This document shows, in pieces, positions 44,539-53,985 of a stretch of DNA of 64,000 bases. How positions within the stretch are numbered: the stretch's first letter is position 1; each line of letters starts with the position of its first letter. Location: the NCBI GenBank assembly GCA_031772625.1, contig CM062818.1:1684495127-1684559126 (forward strand), in the 5' to 3' direction. A program made the translations under genes and the position numbers. Origin of the DNA: Pinus tabuliformis. Lineage: Eukaryota > Streptophyta > Pinopsida > Pinales > Pinaceae. The notes under the pieces were generated by a model. It had not been told where the DNA came from and did no database searches. It saw only the letters and a list, made by a program, of their open reading frames with translations.

Positions 44539-46098
44539 ATGGGAAAACTACTAAGAGCTGAACCGGAAGGACCAAAATACCTAGAGGGTTATCCTAAAAT
44601 GAAGGAGTCGTTGAAGAAAGCAAGGTGGCTGAGATTCATTCAAAAGTTCAGGGCCTATAACAAAGAAGTGACTAAAGCTTTTGCAAGGTCCTTTAATGGA
44701 CAAACTGTGGAGGTTGGAGACTTGAAATTTACAGTGACCAAGGCCACAATAGCAGCTGCAACAAGTCTTCCACAAGAAGGTGAAAGGTGGTTTAAAAATA
44801 GAAGTGTGGAAGATCAAATATGGAGAACAATGCTACAAAACCTAGGTATGGATACCTCTGTATTTACAAAAGGAATCCATGTGCATGCAATAAAATAAGA
44901 ATGGTCCCCTCTGTTATTACTTATCCAGAAATTTATCACATGTGAGGGTCGTTTTGGTTCCATCTACACGTATCATGCCAGGCTAATGATGAATTTTATG
45001 GAAGGTTATACCCTTAATTTGCCTTATTTTCTGTTATCGAGCTTGAAGGAAATGAGCTCTACTGTTCAAAAACACGTAGGCAATATTGAACCCCATCTTT
45101 ACCATCACGGGTTCATAAAAATCCTTATTGAAGATCAGTTGAAAAACACTAAGGATACTTGGGAAAAGTTTTTGACAAGAAACCACTTCCAAGAACTGAC
45201 TGAAGCCTCTGGAAGCAGTTCCCCAAAAATTCCAAAGAGAAGCAGGAGGAAAGAAAAGAATATTACAGCCCAAGACTCTCCTACAATAGACATTCAGGAA
45301 ACTATTCAGAAAGAGGAAGAAGAGGGAGCTAAAAACAAGAAACAGAAGAAGGACAAGGGCAAAATAACCATTCAAGAAACCTATCCATCCCCTGAACCAT
45401 CCATAGAGGAAGATTCTCAAACTTTGGCAGAAATATTAGCACATCTTCAAGCTGCTGCCATAACAAAGAAACAAAAAGGAAAACAGAGTGCACAGGAAAA
45501 AAGCACTAGTACACACGTGAGGAGGAGCAGTAGGCTAAAAGGAAAGAAGAGTGAAACCAAAGAAAAACAATCACACTTTATTGATTTAGGTGAAGAAACA
45601 TCTGAAAAAGCTCCAGCTCAGCCAGACATTGAGTCAAGTCCTCCACGTGATGAAAGCCCTTTTCGGCCAGAAAGAGAGGACAGTCTTCCTCCTCCACCAG
45701 ATTTTGATTTTGAGCCTAGCCCAAGAAAGACACCTGAAGTAGATCCTAATCAGCAAGAGGTATGTAACTACCTAGAGTCCTTGGAACAATCAGCTGCAGG
45801 ACCAAGCACCACCTTGCCACTTGATGCACAAGTACAATCTTTAAAACATGAAGTTTTTGAATTGGAAGTCCTAAATAGGCACATCAAACAGGAAAACGAA
45901 GCACTCAAAGAGCAGAGTAAGGTAAACAAGATTGTCCATGATAACACTATGCTCCATTTAGGACTGTGGCAAAAGAAGAACAGGAAGCTGAAGAAAAAGT
46001 GTAAAAAGTTGAGCAGGGCATTGATTAATCTTAAGTTCAAATGTCTAGTCAGGAAACCAAGGACCATTTTAGCATCAAAGAGAAAGAGAAGAGGGCTA
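44539..46098 (+). pseudogene. Element C third ORF after pol, one stop, cut by element D
   Basis: One frame from ATG 44539 to 46098 with a single TAA (44896). An N-terminal domain of about 230 residues contains KKARWLRFIQKFRAYNKE, GDLKFTVTKATIAAATSLPQ and LNLPYFLLSSLKEMSS; it aligns with the third ORF of element A. A Lys/Glu/Ser-rich linker follows with several basic clusters (KRSRRKEK, KNKKQKKDKGK, RRSSRLKGKK), then a coiled coil (VFELEVLNRHIKQENEALKE) and RKLKKKCKKLSRA. No signal peptide or membrane span, so it looks nuclear or nucleic-acid-associated and not an envelope. The frame runs a few codons into the LTR of element D by chance. Confidence 0.7.
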
Positions 46099-47329
46099 TG
46101 TTAGCTACCTATACCAATAGGTTTCATATTTCATGATTGGCTATGAAAGGGCCAAATATGCTCTGCTTTGATGATTCAAAGATCACATATTTCCAAGAGA
46201 ATCCAATCTATGCTTTTAGCTTGGTATGGACTTAAAATTTTGATGGATGGTCCAACAGTCTAATCTGGATCATTCCATGGTTTAAATTTGCAGTTGTAGA
46301 TTAGAGAAGAAAGTCTGTCCAAACTGTTTAATCTTGGCAGACAAGTATTCCAGGTAGAGAAGAAAAGGCTCCCAACAGCTTAATCTGGGACCTTGGAAGA
46401 AATAAGGGTAGAAGTAGATAGAAAAAAACAAAAGAAAAAGCCAAAGAAAAGAAAAAGGCAAGTAAGGGTCTGCAAGTCCAAGTGCACCCTCCAAGAAGAA
46501 ATAAAAAATGCTAGGCAAGTAGCTGGGTAAGTAGTTGGGGTTGCAGAAAGGTTATCTTTACCATTGCAGATGTGTTAACTGTGTTTACCAAAGCAAAGTC
46601 AATCAATTGACAAGGTGTTCTTCTTCATCAAGTTGCAGCAGGGAGCATGACTAACCTCCCTCCTTCCCCCTTCCATTTCATTACTAACATCCCCTCATCA
46701 GCTGAGATTCATGAAAGAAGATTATGGTTTCATGGTGGTTCTTGTTCATTCAAAAGCCACATTTCTTGTGTAAAAATCTTTTCATTTTGATCTACTCTTT
46801 AAGCCAAGTGTTTCACAAACAAACTTAGTGTTTTCCCCCTTCATCCACCCCCCCCATCCATATTAACTCTAACTTTACTAAATAAATCCCCTATATCACC
46901 TTTCCCCTACTAATATTAAACACCATGGTGTATAAACCCCAAATTTTGTATAAATACCCCTCCCCTTGGCATTATAGCCAATAAGTCCTATGTCAGGGAT
47001 CAAAGTGACATCTGGCCACTTGGATGAACCTATACCTCATCTCCCCCCCTTGCTTCAAAGTCATTCCACTCATCAAACCATTATTTGCAAAGAAAAACCC
47101 TATACAAGCCCCTTTTTACCCATAATCCCTTTGAAATCATAAAAAGATCCAAAAAACCCATTTCCGCCGCTTAAACCAAAGTCTCGGCGCATATATTTGT
47201 TTTCTCAAAATACATTGAAAACCTTACTAAAACACTATACCCCGATGATCCTCCGCCTAAGCGCGCATCCCGAAAATAACTATTAAATAATGCCGCGCCT
47301 TTGCCATATCCACTATGCATGTCATTGAC

Positions 47330-47830
47330 CCGACCGCCGTCCGATCGGAGCTTGAACATCCAACGGCTCTTATCGCATCGGAGCGGCTCGCCATATCTAC
47401 CGATCACATCACTTCCTCGACAGCCGTTGGATCGGGCCCTCTAGATCCGACGGTCATCGTTGATATCGGAGCGGGTCTCACATCTGACGGATATCTTCCG
47501 ATGTCCGTAAAAAGGTTACGTCACTCGGCAGCCACGCGTCCCCGCCACAGCTCGTCGGAGGTACGTCTGACAGATTCCCCCCCATACCATAAGCGGTGCG
47601 ATATGAAACCGCTGGCTGTTTCCGGTTTCGGCTATTCCGCCTATACTACGTCACCTCCACATCATCCCACGTCACTGCCACCATGCCGTCACGTCAACCG
47701 TTGCGCCCGACCATCTGCCGATCTGTCCTGCCACTTCACCATCCCCGTGGTCCAATCAGAGCCCACCACCTCACCGATGACGCCAGCCGACCCTGACCCC
47801 ACCTATGACATCATGTTGACGTCAGCAGAA
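47330..47830 (+). promoter_or_regulatory. CpG-rich upstream block of the element D LTR
   Basis: A GC- and CpG-rich island in an AT-rich LTR, with repeated words ATCGGAGC, CCAACGGCTC/CCGTTGGATC and GACGTCAGC/TACGTCA (bZIP-type ACGT cores). It lies about 200-700 bases upstream of the TATA box at 48032 and is conserved in the 3' copy (61460-61975), so it is the likely enhancer. Frames here reflect composition and not genes. Confidence 0.55.
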
Positions 47831-48031
47831 AAACGTGCCAAAGTCCAAAAAAACCAATATTATGGTGAAATTTCGTGTTTTTCCCATTTTCTCACAATAG
47901 ACTTTGTTGCACCTGCATGCGATTTTCACGTCCAAAGTCCGCCAACCTGCAGAACCTGACCAGGAGACCGGCAGCGTGCCATTCCACTGTCATTCGTGAC
48001 CATTGCCTACTCCTCACCAGGTATTTTCCGC

Positions 48032-48038
48032 TATAAAT
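48032..48038 (+). promoter_or_regulatory. TATA box of element D (5' LTR)
   Basis: TATAAAT following the CpG-rich block; the same sequence is at 62176-62182 in the 3' LTR. Transcription would start near 48065, about 370 bases upstream of the LTR ORF. A further TATAAATA at 46949 is an alternative. Confidence 0.55.
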
Positions 48039-48432
48039 CTTTCACGTACCTGCTTTGTCTGTTATTTCCTCAAAAGAGCTTATAACAGAAAAAACTCTTG
48101 AATTCACCGGCAGAAATCCTTGCACCTGCCCCTTTGACAGTTGTGAACTCGAACAAAACTAGCCGAGCCTTGTTTACCTGCATTTTCATTGAAAAACCAA
48201 GCTCTGTCTGCGCAATCGTGGCAGACTCATTCAAACCGAATTTAACTACTGAGAGAGACAGAGTGAGGCCAAACATTTGTCCTATTTTGCACTGCAAATA
48301 GTATTTCAATTGCTATTTACTAGAACTACTCTCTGTTCCTGATAATTTCACCTCCCTGGTAAAGAGACATTCCTCTGTACTCTCCTTCTCGATTAAAACC
48401 ACTTTGCACTCAATTCAAAATCCTCTTGTGCA

Positions 48433-50085
48433 ATGGAGACACCTGTAGTACTAAATGTTCAGCCTCTGAATGCCCCTCAAAGGAACTTGAAATGGCAAGC
48501 CTTGGCAGATATGGATTACCAAATTACAGAAGAAATGCTTATGAGCAGCAAATTCCACATTCATCTGTTGAATGAGTTGAAAGCCAAGCATGAAAATGGG
48601 ACAGATATATTGGGCTTATGGGACTCTTTCCTCCCTATTTTCAAGCTCCCTCAGGTCAACCAGTTCCCTGAACTAATCCACCTGTGTGCTGAACAATATG
48701 ATGTTTCTCAGAGGGCTGTTGTTGACCCATCTGGTTCAGTACTTTTCTATGTTACCCCTCAAGCTATCAGAGACATGCTTTGCTTTACCCCTCAGAAGAA
48801 ATTGGTCCCTTTGTCACTAGTGAACCTGATAAAACAAGGGGATAAACTAACAGATGCTCAAATTATCAAACTTAATCAATTATACATTAACTCTGACATT
48901 GTGATGTACCCTCCAATTGTTCATGTATATCTTAATGAGTTGGGCAGAGACCTTGCAGATATGATTTCTCCCATCTTGGGATATAGTTCAATTGAGCATA
49001 TTGATGCAACTGTGCTGGTAATGATGCTTATGTTTGCTCCTGGCAAGTCACCAATCTGCTATGACTATGCCACCTACATATCAGACAAGATTCATGAGCA
49101 ATTGATGAATTTGAGGAGAGATAGGATGTTCAGATACACCTCCTACATTTACCATTTGATCTTGTACCATCAACATGAGAAATTTCATTTTTCAATCAAA
49201 AGAATGGATGCCCAAGGCAATCCCAGATCAGTGGTCTATTGGTCTTCTGTCTTCCACACTAGACCTGAGTCTCCATACACTTACTGTGAATTCATGGATC
49301 TGTTCATCCATCCAGCTATGGCGATGCTGATGAGCTCACCTCCTCCGAGACTCACTGATGACATGCAGAGAATTCTTCAGCTGTCCAAAGCTTACAGCAT
49401 TGGGGATTGGTACTTCTACCAAAACCACACTGTCATCAGGATATATGGGTTTGATCTACCTCCATTCAAATTACCTAAGTATGTGCCTATGAGGCTATTT
49501 GCCCTAGATTACTTTAGGCAATTTGGCAGAGTTGATGTGCTTCACTTTTCAGGAAAAGGCAAAAAAGCACAATTGAAGGTGAAAAGCCAACTTGGCCATT
49601 TTATCTATAATGAGAGGGAGCAAGGATGGAGGGAAGCAGAGAGAATGCTTGAGGCCCTTGGCCTACAAACCAGTTTCCTATGGGCACCCTATGACCCTAA
49701 TCATTTCATATCTATGAGGAGGCTCAAATATAAGTTATCTGCCTATGATCACCATAGTATCCCTCACATTGAAAAATATGCAAACCAAGACAAATGGAGG
49801 AGAGGGACCTTAGAAGAGCCCATGTCACAAGAAGAGCTAAACAAGAGGGCACTAAGGAATCTAAGGAAGATGGCTGACCTTGAACTTTGTTCACAGGTAT
49901 TCACACTTCCAAGCACACAAGCGGGAGCAGCTGCATCCTTCTCAACTGCCAAACAGCAAACTACCAAGGCCACTGAAAATATATCCAGCAAAGGCAAAGA
50001 AAAGGAAATGGAGACAGAGCAACCACATCAAGAGAAGGAGCAGTCACCTCCAGTGACTCAAGAGCAGGCAGATAAAGAAAGGTAG
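48433..50085 (+). CDS. LTR-encoded protein of element D, N-terminal 550 residues
   Basis: ATG at 48433 is the first in frame after the leader and is conserved in the 3' copy (62577). The open 550 codons have a compact, hydrophobic-aromatic first 480 residues: an opening helix region (KWQALADMDYQITEEMLMSS), a segment VLFYVTPQAIRDMLCFTP resembling the LKFTVTKATI segment of the third ORF of element C, long helices (NLRRDRMFRYTSYIYHLILY), and GHFIYNEREQGWREAERM. The last 70 residues are Gln/Glu/Lys-rich. The TAG at 50083 lies in a Gln-rich stretch, and the frame continues beyond. I do not recognise the function; it recalls the extra ORF1 of Ogre-type elements and plant transposon-associated domains, but its position in the LTR is different. 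Confidence 0.7.
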   Translation: METPVVLNVQPLNAPQRNLKWQALADMDYQITEEMLMSSKFHIHLLNELKAKHENGTDILGLWDSFLPIFKLPQVNQFPELIHLCAEQYDVSQRAVVDPSGSVLFYVTPQAIRDMLCFTPQKKLVPLSLVNLIKQGDKLTDAQIIKLNQLYINSDIVMYPPIVHVYLNELGRDLADMISPILGYSSIEHIDATVLVMMLMFAPGKSPICYDYATYISDKIHEQLMNLRRDRMFRYTSYIYHLILYHQHEKFHFSIKRMDAQGNPRSVVYWSSVFHTRPESPYTYCEFMDLFIHPAMAMLMSSPPPRLTDDMQRILQLSKAYSIGDWYFYQNHTVIRIYGFDLPPFKLPKYVPMRLFALDYFRQFGRVDVLHFSGKGKKAQLKVKSQLGHFIYNEREQGWREAERMLEALGLQTSFLWAPYDPNHFISMRRLKYKLSAYDHHSIPHIEKYANQDKWRRGTLEEPMSQEELNKRALRNLRKMADLELCSQVFTLPSTQAGAAASFSTAKQQTTKATENISSKGKEKEMETEQPHQEKEQSPPVTQEQADKER

Positions 50086-52330
50086 CAGCAGGCAGAGCAA
50101 CAATAGCAACAAGGATTGCAGCAAGAAGAAGGGCAACATGACAGACAACAGCCCTTACAGCAGGAAAGAGTAATTGATACTCCAACTTCCACTGAGCAAC
50201 AGGCTCAGAACATAGTGCCTCCTAGGCCAGAAGTCACCACTGATGCTTCGGTCCTCCAAACTCCACAGAAGGAGGACTTAAGCAGAAAAAGGGATAGAGA
50301 AACTCCTTTGACTTCATCTATCAACCAGGGAGAGAAAAGACAAAGATTGAATGACTTTTCGGAGGATGACATAGCAATAAGACAAGCATTGGGCATGGGC
50401 CCACCCAGCAGAGAAGCTTCAGCAAGTTCCTTCCAGCAGGAACAGGACAGGACTATGGGAGGGGAGGTCAGCTCCTCCAGCCAGCAAAAAGAAGGACAAG
50501 TAAGCATCAAACAGCAATTTATAGACATCAAAAGGAGGAGTGATCCTATCAAAATACAGCTGTACAATCATCTGTTAAACATGGCTCCCACCAATCAGCA
50601 AAGACTTATGTCCGCCTTTGATGTAAGTGAAGGCAAAATGATCATGAGTCATTTTATGCCCACAGCACTGCATCCCCAATCTGCCTCAGATTACCTCAGG
50701 ACCAACCTGGAGGTCCTGGCCAAAGACATACACCCGATGGATAAAATTGAACTGCACAAACAAACTGGTGAGATGGTGTATGCCTCCTTGGTAGACGAAA
50801 CATTAGAAAATTACAAGCTAAAGAGCAGCCTTAATGCCACAGCCTCTCAACTGGAATTAGAGAGGGCATCATCCCAGGCGAAGTACAACAGAATAAGGTC
50901 CCTAGAAGACATAATCATTGAAATTGGGCATGATCCCAAAGATATTTCAGGAATATAGGAAATCTTGAAGTTGAGGGATGCTGACATGGCTGCCTTAAGG
51001 AAGAAAATCAAACTCCCAGCTACCATTCACCCTCAGACAGATGAGGTAGCCCAACAAAGGCATGAGCAGGATACCACAGATTTGTTGATTTCCATTTATA
51101 AACAGCTTGTTCAAGCACAAGAGAAATTGGGAGAATCTGAGGCTACACAAGCGGCCCTGCAAGCAGCATTGAAACAAAGAGAAGAGGGTCAGACCTCTCA
51201 GCCTCCTCCTCAGATTATCAATCTTGAGGAAATTGCTCCTATCACTGCTCCTCCTCCTCAACAGACAGCAACATCTACTTCAGCAGTGCCAACAACTACA
51301 GAGCAAGCCCAAAGCCTGGATATGCAAAAGCTGAAGAATGAAATCCAAATCCTGGAAGCTCAAATGACAGAGTTAAAAGAGACCAGGGAAAAGTTAGCCA
51401 AGTCAATGATAGGTATGATAAATCCAAACAAACTGTGGCAGAGAAGGATAGGGAGGTGAAAGCCCTCAAAAACAGAATAAAAGAGCTAGAGAATGAGCTC
51501 AAGTTAGATAAGGTGGTGGCTGAACTTAAAATAGTGCTGTGGGCTAACATTGGTCAATCTATCAATGAGCAATGGCAATATATTGAAACTATCCATGAGC
51601 AACTAGAGCTCATCCCAAAGGCACAGAAGGAGGTTCACAGATCAAGAGCTTTATTGAGCAATATGCCTGAAGTGGCCACCAGAATGATCAATGTACTTAA
51701 CCATAAAACAAGTTCTCAGTTAGCTACCACGGGAATTACAAACAGAACTGAGACTATCCAAATGGTCAAAAGGGTTCTCACACTGAGAAACTTAGTGCAG
51801 ACATTGGAAAGAAGAACCCAAGATATGCAGACTGAGGTGAACAGGTTTTTGGAAAAGTTTCAGGTGTTAGAAAGCAGAGGGCTCCCTGGCTTACTGAACA
51901 GCGCAGGGAGATTGTTCACACATGACCAGTATGCTAAAAGGGTCAACACATTTGCCACTAGTCAGATCAATGAGAAGCTCAGCACCTCAGAGGAAACAGG
52001 GCCAGCCACGGACAGACTCTCTATAACAGAGTAGAGAATCTATTTTTTATAATGAATGAGATCAATCACCTGTTTGGGGTGGATCCCAATTTCTACAAGT
52101 ATACAGAGGCAGAGGAGACAATGTATGCCATTCTCAGGCATCAACTCCCTACGCAAGACTGGTGGACAAATGCAATACAGAAGATTTTGTAGACTGGGAG
52201 CCACTCACCAATTTTGTTTCTTAAAAAATATCAGTTGTCATGCAGAGCACAGTTTAACAAAAACCAGCATGCATTGTGGATTAAAGCTGATCCAACTCAG
52301 CAGATGTATCGGCCAACAAAGCAGAAATAG
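50086..52330 (+). pseudogene. LTR-encoded protein of element D, linker, coiled-coil and C-terminal part (interrupted)
   Basis: It continues in the frame of the preceding ORF with TAG stops at 50083, 50104 and 50956 only. A Gln-rich linker is followed by a helical block (50116-50958; DIRKRSDP-like and HKQTGEMVYASLVDETLENY) and coiled coil (IQILEAQMTELKETREKLAK). A frame change near 51430 leads to 51435-52034 (REVKALKNRIKELENELKLD, LVQTLERRTQDMQTEVNRFL), and another near 52030 to a C-terminal piece (NEINHLFGVDPNFYKYTEAE, HALWIKADPTQQ) ending at 52330. Full length would be about 1,290 residues. Two TAG codons lie in Gln runs and fit C to T changes of CAG. Confidence 0.6.
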
Positions 52331-53434
52331 AAAACTACAGGTGGCAGGGCCGAGAAAATACAGCGCAGCAAGAAATAAAGACACATTTTTCAGCGTTAAA
52401 GCAAAACGGCTCAACCGACTCAATGACCTCCAAAGGTCAAATTATCCTCTGACAGACATAAAGAGCATTTATGCTGCATTCAAAGTTGTAATAACTTCTT
52501 TTCTACTTTCTGTACGAATTTATGAAGATATTTTCTCTCTCAGATGACTCAATACCTGAGATATTTTGTATAAGCATTCCTATAAAGTCCCCTTCGCATG
52601 AGCTTGCAAGGGTTGTTGTTGATTTCTCCTGAAGAAGTTCTTATGCTGTAATCCTTTCAGAAGTTAATAAAGAAAGTGATGGAATTTCTCGGATTTCTGA
52701 AGTGCTAAATGCGTCCTGGTGTCTGTTGGAAACTGCTGGATTCCTGTGTATTTCATCATACAATAAGTCTCTGTAACTCTCTCTGTTATGTATTTTGTTT
52801 GTTAAAATCCATATGTAATCTAACTTTAAATATTTAGCAACAAGGAAAAAGAATAACTTTCAGGATTTATTCAATGAGTACCCTAAGTTCAATCTGTGTT
52901 GTTAATGAATGTTTTCTTCAGATGCAATCTTGATAAGTGTAATTCTTAATTGCTGCACTTTCAGAATACATCTTTCACAGTGACCTTTGTCACAGGAATT
53001 CAAGTTTGCTCCTGTGCAACGTGTTACACTTTCACCTCACCAGCTTAATAGAAAATTCTTAATTGCTTTCTATTGGTTGACATACATCACCATTTAAGCT
53101 AAATTTGTTTGTCTGAAATACAAAATTGGCCTTGCAGTTTGAGCACCACCAATCCTTCATTTCTAAGCATTTCACAACTCTAGACTCCATTGCCCAATGA
53201 TATTTTACTCTCTAAATAGTATATCATAAGACCTGAAAGAAATCCTTCAACCAAAACATAAACCAAAACCTGAGCATAATAGCTAGCCTAAAACACCATC
53301 ATAATAGAGACAAATCATAAAGAGAGAGCCCTCTCTGATTACAGTTTGGCTAGAAACTGTGATCCAAAGATTGGTTAGTGGTTACCCCGGTCGTATTCCC
53401 TTGGGAGTCATAGGGAACAACCTGGGTGTTAACA
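52331..53434 (+). other. Distal part of the element D LTR (R/U5)
   Basis: No gene. AATAAA at 52666-52671 is a probable polyadenylation signal. AT-rich up to the LTR end GTTAACA. Confidence 0.55.
52666..52671 (+). terminator. Polyadenylation signal AATAAA in the element D LTR
   Basis: AATAAA about 340 bases after the end of the LTR ORF. Together with the TATA box at 48032 it would make the LTR a complete transcription unit around the ORF. Confidence 0.45.
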
Positions 53435-53438
53435 TAAT

Positions 53439-53456
53439 TGGCGACTCCACTGGGGA
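53439..53456 (+). promoter_or_regulatory. Primer-binding site of element D, tRNA-Arg type
   Basis: TGGCGACTCCACTGGGGA four bases after the LTR end. It is complementary to a tRNA 3' end of the form ...AGTGGAGTCGCCA, which fits plant tRNA-Arg, the primer recalled for Tat/Ogre elements. It is decisive for placing the LTR end downstream of the LTR ORF. Confidence 0.75.
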
Positions 53457-53985
53457 GTGCTTGAGGTTTTTAATTACTATATATCTTCCATAAGCTACTA
53501 TCAAGCCTGAAATAATTCAAGAGGCCTTTAATCTGTTTCTGTATCACATTAACAGTTTTAGGGAGGAGCTTGTTTAGGGAATCTTCATCTTAGCTCTGAG
53601 AATATATAGCCATTCCAAAATATTCATCCAGTCCTTTTAGATATAAAATTTCCTACAAAATCCTAAAAAACAGTTAGAAACTGGCTCCTAAGAAAAATCC
53701 ACGGCATACTAGGGCAAATCCTGACCCTAATCCACCTATCATTGTCAATAATCCAAATACCATCCCAAGAAACATTAGGAGGTAGCAAAAGCAGGAGCAG
53801 CCTGCTGAGTAACCTCAGATTCAGATCATCCTAGCCTTATATCTACCCCGTGCAAGGTCCTTTTCCGGTCTACCCCTAGTTCCCCTAGTTCACCATTCAC
53901 ATCTCAAAGTCCCCCTCTCATATCTTCATCCACTGCACATATTCCCTTAAACAACACTTTAGGTTCACCCCTACTTGTTACCTCT
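53457..53985 (+). other. Element D leader and possible gag N-terminus
   Basis: From 53681 one frame reads LAPKKNPRHTRANPDPNPP (CTG in place of ATG), a plausible original gag start. A stop near 53787 and a frame change separate it from the open frame at 53986. Confidence 0.4.

Larger units (their letters stand above)
35523..46098 (+). mobile_element. Element C: Athila-like Ty3/gypsy, cut at 46098 by element D
   Basis: 5' LTR 35523-37388, primer site 37392-37409, gag from 37619, protease-RT-RNase H-integrase to 43358, an A run, a spacer and a third ORF from 44539. The third ORF is interrupted by element D; the rest and the 3' LTR lie beyond the window. The probable target duplication in B is atgaa (35518-35522), testable only outside the window. 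It is the best preserved of the three Athila-like elements: gag, protease and RT lie in one frame, separated by only two stops. Confidence 0.85.
46099..53434 (+). repeat. Element D 5' LTR (7,336 bases, contains an ORF)
   Basis: Start TGTTAGC at 46099 is fixed by the matching start of the second copy at 60233. The end GTTAACA at 53434 is set by the primer site four bases later; TGTTA and TAACA are exact inverses. Contents: AT-rich start, TATAAATA (46949-46956), a CpG-rich block (about 47330-47830), TATAAAT (48032-48038), the ORF region (48433-52330), AATAAA (52666-52671) and an AT-rich end. Confidence 0.7.

Noticed and set aside
44539-46098. Envelope-like glycoprotein gene
   Set aside because: No signal peptide, membrane span or cysteine pattern; the product is basic and coiled-coil.
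47171-47959. Long frames in the GC-rich block of the element D LTR (also 61297-62143)
   Set aside because: The frames come from high GC content; residues show no domain, and the two LTR copies differ by a 20-base change that shifts the frame.
48070-48309. Opposite-strand 79-codon frame in the LTR leader, repeated at 62214-62453
   Set aside because: Repeated only because the LTR is repeated. It lies antisense to the leader of the LTR ORF, with no domain or start context.
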